Origin: Kalaharituber pfeilii
Taxonomy: Eukaryota > Ascomycota > Pezizomycetes > Pezizales > Pezizaceae
Assembly (NCBI GenBank): GCA_015179045.1
Contig: WHUZ01000066.1
Span: 248,001-312,000 of the forward strand
Reading direction: 5' to 3'
DNA: 64,000 nt
In this document: piece by piece, positions 20,451 through 30,634 of the stretch
Numbering within the stretch: the first letter of the stretch is position 1
Layout: each line of letters starts with the position of its first letter
Program-made: the position numbers and the translations under genes
The notes under the pieces: model-generated
Seen by the model: the letters and a program-made list of their open reading frames with translations, nothing else
The model's database searches: none
What the model was told of the DNA's origin: nothing

Positions 20451-23400
20451 TTCCGAGGCAACAGTTTACGTACGGAAAGTAAAATGTCAGCTTGACATCG
20501 ACCATATAGGAAATACGTAAGTAATATAGACAGTAGTTTAAAACATACAACTGGGGGGTGGTGGCCCACACCTGTTACCCTCAGCTTTTTCTATACCAAG
20601 CCTTGCTTGTGCCTCGAATAGCTTGCGCCTGACAATGAGTCTTCACCGACATCAAGCAGCTGTCAGTGATGTGAACAAAGATGTGCATTAGACTCAGATA
20701 TACTGCGTACCTTCCCGCGAACAGCCAGTGCCAGGGCAACCACACGGACTCCGACACAATTTATGCTTCCATGCAGGGAGATAAAACCCATCACTATAGT
20801 CACACCGGGACCGGACTCTAGTCACAATAAACGAGCCACAGTTGTGGAGGTGAGGATTCATGATCCCTGTTTTCCTATCTCCAATATTCCGTGCGTCATG
20901 GGGTTGCAATGGCAGATCCATGAGGAGCCTCGGACTTGCAGAGGATACGTTCTCCATCATGGCCCTTCCAGGATCGTGACACCGTTCCCTGTATTGAACT
21001 CCGCTCAGCATGTCTCAGATATGGACAAACCAACCACACCCAATGCCAGAACCCGCGGGGTTTCCAGACACGCCGACCTCAGCTTCACCTGTCCGCCAAA
21101 CGTTGGCTCCTGCGCTGCTCCGCCAGTCTCTGCATTCTCTTCACTTCCGCCTTCCCTTCCCACGCCCTGTCCTTCTCGTTCCCCTTCTTTCGTGGAGGAT
21201 AAAAACCGGGGGAAAAGTGGGGCGGAGAAAATATGTTAAATCCTATACAAACACCCCTCCTTCTCCCTCCAGCCACCAATTTAATCAACTATGTACTCGA
21301 AGTGGCAGTTCTGGGGCAAGAGTTCCGATACTCGGATATTGCGAATGAACTGGATCTTCCTTGCTCTGCGTACTGCGCAGTTCCGCGAAAGGATACGCCA
21401 CCAGTGCTCGCGGGTCCACCAGGACGACAGGTCTGACTCCCTGATGAGCACCAGTAAACTGTGGAACCGGACCACTCCAAACTTGATATTCATTCGTCGC
21501 AGATTTACTGACCCTACTTTTGTCAGCATATTGGAAGTAACATTCGTCTGAGTCGCAGAATCGTAGCCATTGGTGACGTCCTGAAACCATATATGGCAAG
21601 TCCATCCACCATAACTATGAGCCCACAAATCGAGACCACATGGGATGATCGGGTCATATGCGCATATCCTCAATTGCACTCGTCCCCTCCTCCCTCTCAC
21701 AGTTTGGTATGCTTTCTGTGTCGTTGTCAAGTATTTGAAGTGTATTTCCCCAGAGCAGCATTGGACCATACCCTACATGAAGTGGTGGCTGTTGTTTGTC
21801 GATAGTTTTGTGTTCTCACTCCCAAACAGAACTCGAAACTCAAAATCTTTGAATAGTGACTCGGGTGATTATATGTTTTGAAAGGCTTCCAATATTTAGT
21901 ATTACAATTATGCCCAAGTGTGTGGGTACCAACTGTGACCGATATTGACTTGGGGTGCTGTTCATTTTCCGAGCTTTCCCACACCGGCTACCTGCGGTTT
22001 CTCCCCAATATAGTCGTCACCGATCCGGTGACATCGGGACGCACAGCGCAGATAAGAGTTAGCCAACGTCTGTCACCTGAACCAAGTGTCCTCTGAGGCC
22101 AGAAGCAGGGTATCTTCATGTCGGGAAAGTGTATCGGCAAGGGGTCAATATTGATAATCCTTCAGCCATGGGAAGGAAGTTTGAGGGACTCTTATCCCCA
22201 GGTGGTGCTCCTGCAATAACACAACCGGGGCCAAAACCCCACATAGGATCGGGTATTGATGTGTGGTAGACTGGCGGTTGAGGCGTAGGGGGTGCAGTGA
22301 TTGGGGGGCCATCGTGATAGGGGGGAGTGCTGTAAGGGGTGGGTATAGGGGTGTGCGATCTTAATAGCAAGATCACCTATTCAACCCAGCAACCGAGAAT
22401 GCAACTACCTTGCTTAGTTAATCAGTTGTGCGTAGAGCAAGGCGTATACAGGTCTGTAGTCTGTAAACGTCGTTGCAAGACCTTGGGATTGCGCTCTTAA
22501 TTAATGTTGGCCACGTGGCTTATGAGGGAGAGATAACCGGTAGACGTTATTGTTGCTGTTATAGAATGACTAACTCAATACTGTGGGGGTGTGATAAGGA
22601 AAGGGTATAACGTATTTGCACTTACCTGGATATAAGCCTGGGGACGAAGGTGGATGCTGAAAGTGAGGAGCTTTCTCTGGACTGTTGCTGAAGGTTTAGA
22701 AGAGTGGCGAGGGCAGTACAGCAGTTTTATAGAGCCTCTGCAGGCTTCCTGCTGCTTCAATAGATGGCACTGCATGGCCCGACATTTGGCATAGCATAGT
22801 GTGACCAGCGGTGGCAAGCTGTCAATCCTCCTTCTTCGTCGCGGTATTGCTTTTGAACTTGGACAAACGACAGTGTCTGGTGCCCCTCTCATAAAACGAT
22901 CTGAATACATAGACCTCCCAGTACAAATGAATACACTGGTATCCAATTCGGACTCGTGGTACTCCCAACTTCATGCTATGTTGCGTAATGGGGCAGCCTT
23001 GGAGTCAGCGGGATGGCCGTCCAGCAGACTGGATATTGCTGCTCACTCGTTCTCAGACAGTGTAGCCTTCGTGCTGGCTAAATGCGCCTTGGTCTGGCAT
23101 ACCCATGCTGTCGTGTGATTTGTGCAACATCACACAGCCCATAATATCATGAATCTCCAGGCTGCATATCGGTCTCGATTTGGGTTATCCGAGCGTCAGG
23201 TGGACTCCAGTAATCATTGGAATGCCGTCTTCTCAGCCATTACATACCAGAAATCTTTGCGATTCCACTTTGGCAGTTGCAATCAAACTCCGGACATTGT
23301 CGAGCCGTTCACAGCGCTCAATGACACAGCTCAAATGTAGCACATAATCGGACGTAGTTGCTCTCTTCGTAATAGTGCCATGGTTGTCACTGATGGCACT

Positions 23401-23480
23401 GTTGACAGGAGGGCGGGGGGTGCTTCATTGGTAGTGGCGATGGTGGGTAGGGGGTGACGGGGTCTAGATTCGATCTCCCT
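20451..23480. other. mostly unassigned sequence
   Basis: Overlapping ORFs occur on both strands at 20.7-21.8 kb (for example + 20763-21239 and - 21281-21769) and 22.1-23.1 kb, including a Pro-rich minus-strand frame at 22376-22116 (TPPYHDGPPITAPPTPQPP). None matches a family I recognise or the two paralogous families of this window, so none is called as a gene. Confidence 0.4.
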
Positions 23481-23489
23481 TAAGAGCAT

Positions 23490-24330
23490 TGGTCTCCAGT
23501 ATCCCCCTCCCCCGGCGCCCCCATTCGCAGGACGAGCGTTTGGAAGTGGCTCCACAACCAAAACGTCCCCCCCAGCGAAACCTACACCGATCGAAAGCTC
23601 TCAGCACGCTGAGACTTTTGATCTAATTTTTATTCCTAAATACCCAACTGCACAAGTTTCCCCCTCGGGGTGAAATTTCTGAAAACTCAGCCCGAACCCG
23701 CGCCAAGCACCAGCACCCGGCGCCAAGACCCAATAGGAGGCCCCGAAATACCACCGAATAGCTAATCAAAACTCCGAAGGGCAGGAAAGGGCAGGAAGAA
23801 GCAGAGGGCCGCCTCCCCCCGGATCCCACCAGACTGCACCGCCACACTCGAGATCCCAAGAGACGCGGGAATCACATGGTCGATGGCAGTCGACTCACTG
23901 TGGATGTTCAGGACAAAAAGCGACCACGCCCCAACGCCAGGGTCCACGCTAGCCATACGATATACAACGGACCCTTCCAAGGTGCTGGTATACGGAGGAA
24001 GGCCAGACGACCCCCTCCCAGGGTGCTTCGTCACCTCGCCGCCTCCCCGCCCCCCGTCCCCACCCCGCCGCCACCACAGCAATCGGGGCTCAGCCCTGTC
24101 ACGTGCATACACACGGAACCGGAACCGGAACCAGTAGCACCGACGCCTGAAACCCTCGGCATCACCACTTACACTCTGCTCTCGGAGGAGCCCTCTCCCG
24201 AGAGCACGCCAACGATCGTGCTGGGGTCTTGTATGTTTCGCAGGCGGGTCTGTGAGAAAGTCGCCTCCCAACACTGGTTCTGTCATGGAATGAATGCTGC
24301 CCGTGTTACGCAGAGATAATTATCTGCAAG
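23490..24330 (+). mobile_element. 5' fragment of a half-LINE/LINE
   Basis: 23490-23700 matches the LINE 5' UTR (GACGAGCGTTTGGAAGTGGC, then GATCGAAAGCTCTCAGCACG). The following frames match ORF1 of half-LINE copy 2: SLWMFRTKSDH (about 23895) corresponds to MWKFRTRST, and SGLSPVTC...LLSEEPSPES corresponds to GLSPITC...VYSEEPSPEP. Sequence after about 24210 does not match, so the 3' part is missing. Confidence 0.6.
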
Positions 24331-24767
24331 CTGCGGCAGAAGCAAGTGGGCGGCCACAGCGTCACCTGCTTCCTCGATGTGGATAGGAGCGTTGGTGGAG
24401 CCTTTATGGTTCAGAACGGCACTAGCAAGCAGCCGGTATAGCTCGCACAACAGGACAGTCCTGAGAACTGGAGTTGACAGCGCGGGTGCCGATGGGCCCG
24501 TCGACTTCCGTTCGCTCGATGAATCTGGTTCGAATCCCGGCTTGAGCCTAGAAGTGGGAGGTACTGGCAAAAGGTGTAGTTTTTTTTCTTTTTTTTAGCC
24601 TATGCGATTGTCAGCTTATGTGGGAGATCTGCTTATATTCGTCATTTCAAAACAAAGGAATATCCAATCAAAAAATATTCATTTTCATTAAATTATTTGT
24701 CTTCACATAACTGATTAATCTAAACCATGTAATACCGCTGTCAGAAGGAAATTTGGGTAATATGCGT

Positions 24768-25517
24768 TTAGTAGATATGCACTGCGGCAACATAGTTGCC
24801 ATCATCCTCCGGCCCCCTAATCTCACAAGCCTTCCAAACCTCTCTCAGAAAAGATACCATTCTGCGCTGATCCTCACTCGTTAGTTGCTCCATTGTGATG
24901 CTTTTCTTCCACGACGACGCCTTCTCCCACTCTTCAACCTCCGCCTTCCCCACCGCCTGTAGCCAAATCCTCCACTGCAAACCGTACTTCTTCTTTTCCC
25001 TGAGTTTATCACCAATTCTTTCCCAGCCAGTGGAACTCAAGAGATCCGAGAGAATAGGGTCTTCGAAAACTAAAGGGATATTCGGTGGCGTAGGAGGTCG
25101 GAGGAATACATAAGTGTGACGTCGTCCCTCATAACCATGTATGCGCATGTGCAGACTAAGGGTAGCCCTGGGAACACACGGATGTTGTGTCGGATGGTAC
25201 TCACCTCTGTTTAAGTAAGTGTTATACCAGGTAACGATGGCAACCTGATCCAGATCATCATGATTATCGTCTAGTGGGGTAGGTGCTACAGTATCGGAAA
25301 TCTCACTCAGCTCTGAAAACTCGGAGGCTAGGGTAGAGCTGGAGTCATGCACAACTTCGGTAATCTTTTCTCCGATGAACGGAACCTGCTCAATGTCCGG
25401 GGAGAATTCTACCGCTTTGCGGCTTCCTGGGCTTCCAGGGGATGAGGCCTCATGCGACACTCGACTCTGTTGTTCCGGAGCATTCAAATTCGAGCAGCTT
25501 GGACAGCTCGAAGACAT
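24768..25517 (-). CDS. family A protein, member A2 (249 aa), function unknown
   Basis: Intact frame from ATG 25517 to 24768. The N-terminus is Ser/Pro/Cys-rich (CPSCSNL) and carries RKAVEF at residues 33-38, a match to the PP1-docking pattern [KR]-x-V-x-F, followed by SPDIEQ. An acidic/Ser region (SSTLASEFSELSEISDT) follows. The conserved domain occupies about residues 110-249: ATLSLHMRIHGY, then RPPTPPNIPLVFEDPILSDL, then WRIWLQAVGKAEVEEWEKAS, then SFLREVWKACEI and the final strand NYVAAVHIY. The LQAVG-(4)-VEEW core matches A1 and A3. The gene stands about 1.7 kb from A3 on the same strand, too far for a shared transcript. PP1 binding is inferred from a short motif only. Confidence 0.75.
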   Translation of the reverse strand: MSSSCPSCSNLNAPEQQSRVSHEASSPGSPGSRKAVEFSPDIEQVPFIGEKITEVVHDSSSTLASEFSELSEISDTVAPTPLDDNHDDLDQVAIVTWYNTYLNRGEYHPTQHPCVPRATLSLHMRIHGYEGRRHTYVFLRPPTPPNIPLVFEDPILSDLLSSTGWERIGDKLREKKKYGLQWRIWLQAVGKAEVEEWEKASSWKKSITMEQLTSEDQRRMVSFLREVWKACEIRGPEDDGNYVAAVHIY

Positions 25518-27246
25518 AATTTATGTAGCGGTACCCGACTATAGTCTGTATTAGCGACCAAGATTATCAAGTTATGGCCTGCAGGATTTCGATGCGCAGG
25601 GGATGTTGCGCCTTTCAGGAGAGTGCAAGATTATGAAGGGAATGAATACGATAGTGTGATGGCGATAATATTAAGTGATAGCTGTTTCAGTCTTGACGGG
25701 TGGTGACATGCACTAGCGCTGAAGCTGTGTGGTATGTGGTAAATTGCCCGGTAGATGCGGAGTTAACGCTTGTTTATAAACAACAATCTTTTTGTGTCAG
25801 TTTGGCCATGGATAATGCCGCTCTTGTTATGATAATCCTGGCCAGACATCCTTCTGGCCAAACCCACTATAAACTGCTGTACAAAAACAAACCTAATACG
25901 AACTCTGTAGTCATGTTCGTATCCACTAACTAGTAGTTCTACAGGTGCGTACATTCAAGTGATGAGGCCACGCCGTTATGGTCAAACGAGGTTTATTGTC
26001 TTGAACTTTAGGGATGACATGATTGTATTCCTTTGGAGAAGTATCAAACTATTGTAGATACAAACAAAGCCCGTGGTTTTCACTCAGGCCATCACTGAAG
26101 TTAATCCTGACCCCCAACCTGACGTCCGTCCATGCAGATATCTGATCCTGTAAGCCATGTAGATATGTGACCCTGTAAGCCACCTTGGACCTGTTGCATC
26201 TCGGAAGCGCGGATATTTATACGTTACCCTGAACATGAGCAGAGAGAAGTTTCAAGCGCTTTCTGGGACAACGCGTCCTTCATATTTTCACAAGAGTTGG
26301 TTTTGTATACGGTTGGGCGGATAGTGCAATCAAACTAACTGCGGGGATACATAGGATACACCTTTGCTTGGTCCATTCCTCAGGTCCCCCGGTATATAAT
26401 GCAAAGCGGGCGTGACTGACTACCTTCCTCAGATGGACAGTTGGATATAGTAGCCTGAAAGAACTGCTTCTATATCGTGTGACCTATCTGTTCTTAATTA
26501 CTTCCCATCCACAGGCTCAATGCAGCAAATATTCGCAACGAATCACTTCGCACTTAGTACTATTTTCTGTTTCTATTGTGTACCCATGGGTACTGTAAAC
26601 TGAATACCAAACAACCTCTTGGATTGCGCCTGAGCTCAGAAAGTCGAAAATCCGGCCCTCAGGTTCTGGATCATAATTCCGAGACGGTAAATTGAAGCTA
26701 AAGTATGAGGCTAGGATTCGTCCATGGTAATATTATAGAAATCAAGTTACCAGGACTTACTCGCAGCAGCATCAGTACAACTCTAGCAGCTGTTGGGTAA
26801 ACGAATACACCTCTGTCTCATGATTGTAAGAAAACCGGTTTGAGGCCCAATCCGTTCAGGTTCCAGCTACGGCTCGAGATACACCGCCTTTATGCACAGT
26901 AGTGTTTATACGTTTGTGCTTCAAGCGCAAAAAAGAAAATAGAGTTCAATGAGAGGAGATGTGGTTTTCCCTGAACCTAAACACTAAGAAATATAGATTG
27001 TATTTGGTATTTTCCGACATACAGGTTCCTGTTCCCTCCAATGACGCCCGATATTCCGCCAATAAAAATGACGAAGTCCTAAAAAATCACCATCCCATGC
27101 CGACTCATTCCTAATGCGCCAAAATATGCAGTTCATCCCTAGGCTAGAACCGTAAGATTAGCGACTACTCAGTGCGGTTATATCTTGCAGTGATTTGGAA
27201 AATTGAATTATGGCCAAGAGGCACCCACCGCTATTTGTAAATGATT
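25518..27246. other. intergenic between A2 and A3
   Basis: No coding frame of note. Two near-identical copies of GATAT-x-TGA-CCTGTAAGCCA lie near 26138-26180. Upstream regulatory sequence of A2 presumably lies just above 25517 but no clear element was recognised. Confidence 0.4.
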
Positions 27247-28242
27247 TCAACTCAGGTGGACCCCGACCACATAAGTCCCATCCTCCTCGACTCCTTTCGC
27301 TTTACACCTTTCCCACACCATCTGCGCCCAATCTGCAAAATGCCTTGGATTATCTCCCATGACAAACCTCACCCCATACGACTTACCGAACCTACCCTCC
27401 AACCACTCCTCCGTCTCCTTTCTTCCCACCGCCTCCAGTCTTAATCCCCACGCTGATCGTAGGCAATCACGAAGTTGGACCTGGTCATCCAGGTATGGAA
27501 GGCCGTTGTTAATCAGCATGTCTGCTACCGTCATTGCATCGTGTGGGAGTGGGGTTTCTCGGGGTGGTGGAGGCCGCTCGAATTCCAGTTCGATAACGTG
27601 ACCCTGAATTGTCCGCAGAAAGATTGTAAGTGGAGGGAAATTTTCTAACGGGTTTAGGCAGGGTGGCTGTCCAGTATTCCACTTCGTGTTCATCATAGTG
27701 ACCGCCAAGCGATACAGGGACTCTGCATCGAACTCTCTATGGGACTCTGAGTCAGTATCAGACTCGTTATCGTTTTCCGATTCAAGCCCGATTTCAGTGT
27801 CTGGAGGTGACCAAGAATTTTCACATGAAGTCTCTTCAGAGCTTCCTATCGATTGGAGTGGATGATCGGTCTCGCCATCCTCGACTTCCGGGATCTGATT
27901 GTTCTCGTGTTCAAGTAATGTATTGATGGGGGCAATTGCTTCAGAACTGGCAGTGTCTGCAACAACGTCGGTACCAAGATGCGATGTATTAGATGCTTCC
28001 GATTCAATTTCAGATTCTGTATCATATTCATCACAATCGCCCCAGTTTGCCGTGGTGCTCTCGCAGTCACTTGAGTCACTATAATCCTCAACGATGAATC
28101 GTTGTTCCACCTCATCATTGAATGTCAAGGTTTTCCTCCTCTTGGCCATCAGTTTACCCTCCTCACCATCATTGTCGGGTTTACGTTTGAGAATAGATTT
28201 GAGTGCGGTAGTTTGTGCACTGCTTGCCATTGCAAATGACAA
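27247..28242 (-). CDS. family A protein, member A3 (331 aa), with SILK and RVxF-like motifs
   Basis: Intact frame, ATG at 28242. Residues 16-19 are SILK and residues 37-41 are KTLTF, the order and spacing of SILK plus RVxF docking motifs in protein phosphatase 1 regulators. KRK (19-21) and KRRK (34-37) are possible nuclear signals. FNDEVEQRF (41-49) aligns with FSPDIEQVPF of A2. Residues 50-190 are strongly acidic (DSSDCESTTANWGD, DESDTDSESHRE). The conserved domain spans about 195-331: PPLTIFLRT, EFERPPPPRETPLPHD, WGLRLEAVGRKETEEWLEG, VMGDN, then FADWAQMVWERC and DGTYVVGVHLS. No frame damage, which suggests maintained function. What it binds is unknown; PP1 docking is inferred. This is the best example for defining the family. 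Confidence 0.8.
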   Translation of the reverse strand: MSFAMASSAQTTALKSILKRKPDNDGEEGKLMAKRRKTLTFNDEVEQRFIVEDYSDSSDCESTTANWGDCDEYDTESEIESEASNTSHLGTDVVADTASSEAIAPINTLLEHENNQIPEVEDGETDHPLQSIGSSEETSCENSWSPPDTEIGLESENDNESDTDSESHREFDAESLYRLAVTMMNTKWNTGQPPCLNPLENFPPLTIFLRTIQGHVIELEFERPPPPRETPLPHDAMTVADMLINNGLPYLDDQVQLRDCLRSAWGLRLEAVGRKETEEWLEGRFGKSYGVRFVMGDNPRHFADWAQMVWERCKAKGVEEDGTYVVGVHLS

Positions 28243-28596
28243 CTGAATCTCGACTAATACTCAATGAATGAAAGGTCGTGTTCTGAATAGTTCTAGTGTG
28301 CTAGCGTCCAGCACTACTATTGTTGATGTGTCAATGAACCGGGTAGTATTGAGATGGGTGAATGAAGATTTGAATTAGAGAAGATGGAGAATGTTGGGGG
28401 TTGAGATTGAGTTTTTCGTAGAGGGCTTTCGCTGCTTTTACAATCTGCCATTGAGGAGAAAATAAACAAGTTAGCGGGAGCTGTCAATAGGGCTGCTTAT
28501 ATTGCAACCCAGGAGGAGCCGGACGGATCGCATGCACTGAGGCAAATGTGGCAAAGTCGTTTGCCGTGCACCAATTCGAGCATGAAGCGGCAAGAG
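28243..28596. other. upstream region of A3
   Basis: No gene. It would contain the A3 promoter; no unambiguous TATA box or known site recognised. Confidence 0.4.
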
Positions 28597-28704
28597 TCCT
28601 CCTTTCTGTTTGTTCCTTCATGTCTTCCTTTCTGTTTGTTCCTCCTTTCTGTTTTTTCCTTCATGTCCTCCTTTCTGTTTGTTTCTCCTTTCTGTTTGTT
28701 CTAT

Positions 28705-28772
28705 CGCCATAGCCCATAGGCGGCAAGCGATAAATCATATAAAAAAACAATAAAAAAAAAAAAAATTTTCTG
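28705..28772 (+). mobile_element. LINE-A tail inside the minisatellite
   Basis: ATCGCCATAGCCCATAGGCG, then GGCAAGCGATAAATCATAT and an A-rich tail. The insertion starts at the same hairpin boundary as several other short LINE-A tails. Confidence 0.75.
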
Positions 28773-28895
28773 TTTGTTCCTTCATCTCTTCCTTTCTGTT
28801 TGTTCCTCCTGTCTGTTTGTTGCTCCTTTCTGTTTGTTCCTCCTTTCTGTTTTTTCCTTCATGTCCTCCTTTCTGTTTGTTTCTCCTTTCTGTTT

Positions 28896-28942
28896 GTACC
28901 CTGCCATGGCCACGTGCTACAAGCGGGGTTATGTGATTTAAG

Positions 28943-28981
<39 letters not shown>
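28896..28981 (+). mobile_element. LINE-B tail inside the minisatellite
   Basis: CCCTGCCATGGCCACGTGCT, then ACAAGCGGGGTTATGTGATT and a poly(A) tract of about 40. Flanked by CTTTCTGTTTGT on both sides. Confidence 0.8.
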
Positions 28982-28987
<6 letters not shown>

Positions 28988-29063
28988 CTGTTTGTTCCTT
29001 CATGTGCTCCTTTCTGTTTGTTACTCCTTCCTGTTTGTTCCTCCTTTTTGTTTGTTCCTTCAT

Positions 29064-29262
29064 TGTTACGGATTCACCGCAACCGTAGGGCGGGCGGTCG
29101 GTGGATGCGCGCGCAATATGCGCACATGCGACAGCCGGGCGCGGGCGTCGCAGTCGTGAAATGTGCTATATGAGCTACGCAGAGGACTAGCGAGTATCGC
29201 TGGTCAAGTGTCTTTTTAGCCTGGCGGATGGTAACTCTCTGCGTTTACCACCATCCGTTACA
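29064..29262 (+). mobile_element. solo LTR (199 bp)
   Basis: Starts TGTTACGGAT and ends ATCCGTTACA (inverted termini), with 5-bp duplications TTCAT at 29059-29063 and 29263-29267. Much more GC-rich than the array around it, and related at its ends to the LTR at 3693-4117. Confidence 0.75.
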
Positions 29263-29863
29263 TTCATGTCCTCCTTTCTGTTTGTTGCTCCTTTCTGTTT
29301 GTTCCTCCTTTGTGTTTGTTCCTTCATGTCCTCAATTGCGTGCAGCCCAAGGGTATGACGAGTCTGCGCCAGGGTACTGTACACAATAAACAGCACTTTC
29401 CTGTTTCATTCAATGGCAGACATGAAACCTAGATTCTGAGATGGTTGATTTTTCCGCAAATGGGCCAATGGTACTTGGAAACTTGCGGATACAATATAAA
29501 CATCTTAAACCACTGTCCATCACTTGCCACTATAGACAGGTATCGCATTCACGAGTTTCCTGGGTCTAGAATTTTCCCAATTGAACCTAACATGCAAATT
29601 TTGCAAACTGACAGTTGATCCAGACACAAGAAATGAAGACATCAAATGTCTTAGCCAACGTTATCGGAGACGAAAGTTTCCTTCCCTTTAGATGTTTCTA
29701 ACGCTTGAAAGTTCAAGGCAACTGAAATTTATCACGATCAAAGAAGTGGAATGAACGGGCGTTTCGCCCTCTATAAAGGCTCCCATTCAGGGTAAACTTA
29801 CACGGGATGGATAGATCGGCATCAGAGGCCCTCCATGGTTAGATCCTTCCTGCATTATGCCAT

Positions 29864-30634
29864 TCAGACAACCTGTATACCTACCACATAGGCATCCGCT
29901 TGACTTGCTGTCCCCGTCCTTGCAGCTTTTTTACAAAGTCCCCTCATCTTATCCACGAACTGTATCCATCTTTCCTCGTCATCCCCCATAATCCAGACAC
30001 TACGATTGAACAACAAAGTATTGTCCCCATCCACGACGCCGTGCTTCAACCATTGCTCAACTATAGGACGTCCTACCGCTGAGACACGAACCTCCCATGC
30101 ACATCCCAATTGCGCTCGTAACTCAGCTTGCTTTCGTATGGCGGGCTTGTCAGAAAGGGATAGTAGGGATAAAAGAGTGGAATGATGATTCTGGTGGAGG
30201 TTCTTCAAAATGCCAGTTTGAATGGTTCCACCATCTGGCGTTCGAACGAGTAGTACAAGCTGAGGAACGTTAGTTGTCCTGCTCGTTGGAAGAATTGCGT
30301 TCAGGCTAGTCTCATAGTCGTATATAATGCTTTCGGGAGCCGTTCCTGGTTGCTCTGAATCCTCGTCGGTGTCGGACCCACAATCGGTGCTGGCATCTGA
30401 TTCACAATCATCGAGCTCTGGCAGCTCCAATTCTTCAATGCATCCAAATTCAAGCGACTGATGCTCCCGTAGCCCTGAGTATCCCTGCCCTGGCAAAGCC
30501 TTTAACCTCTTCTCCCCATTCGCCCATCCCCCATGAACCATGTCCGATTCTAAGGGGCGCTTCTTCCGTACCGTACATGGACTGGTCGAAGTGATTTGCT
30601 GCGTGGAAGGTTCGGCCATGTTGTTTGCTTGCAT
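29864..30634 (-). CDS. family A protein, member A4 (256 aa), function unknown
   Basis: Intact frame, ATG at 30634; a second ATG six codons later is also plausible. VRKKRPLESD (22-31) and EKRLKAL (41-47) are basic patches. SLEFGCIEEL near 60-69 occupies the position of the RVxF-like motif in A2 and A3 but lacks the basic residue. An acidic block follows (ELDDCESDASTDCGSDTDED). The C-terminal domain is present: VPQLVLLVRTPDG, then WEVRVSAVGRPIVEQWLKHG, a hydrophobic helix around WIQFVDKMRGLC and final strand AYVVGIQVV. Clearly a paralogue of A3 despite low identity. No damage seen. Confidence 0.75.
   Translation of the reverse strand: MQANNMAEPSTQQITSTSPCTVRKKRPLESDMVHGGWANGEKRLKALPGQGYSGLREHQSLEFGCIEELELPELDDCESDASTDCGSDTDEDSEQPGTAPESIIYDYETSLNAILPTSRTTNVPQLVLLVRTPDGGTIQTGILKNLHQNHHSTLLSLLSLSDKPAIRKQAELRAQLGCAWEVRVSAVGRPIVEQWLKHGVVDGDNTLLFNRSVWIMGDDEERWIQFVDKMRGLCKKAARTGTASQADAYVVGIQVV

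Larger units (their letters stand above)
28597..29335 (+). repeat. CTTTCTGTTTGT minisatellite, invaded three times
   Basis: Imperfect tandem array of TCCTTTCTGTTTGTTCC and a longer variant that adds TTCATGTC. It is interrupted by a LINE-A tail (28705-28772), a LINE-B tail (28896-28981) and a solo LTR (29064-29262), and resumes after each. Repeat units flank each insertion, so TSDs of the LINE tails cannot be separated from the array itself. Confidence 0.75.

Noticed and set aside
20763..21805. Overlapping ORFs on both strands as possible genes
   Set aside because: No domain, no paralogue in the window, and no strand is clearly favoured by composition.
24480..24598. B-box-like GGTTCGAATCC followed by T-runs, possible fifth tRNA gene
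   Set aside because: No acceptor stem partner, no D-arm and no good T-stem pairing could be found upstream.
29187..29396. Minus ORF over the minisatellite
   Set aside because: Spans the end of a solo LTR and the tandem array; no independent support.
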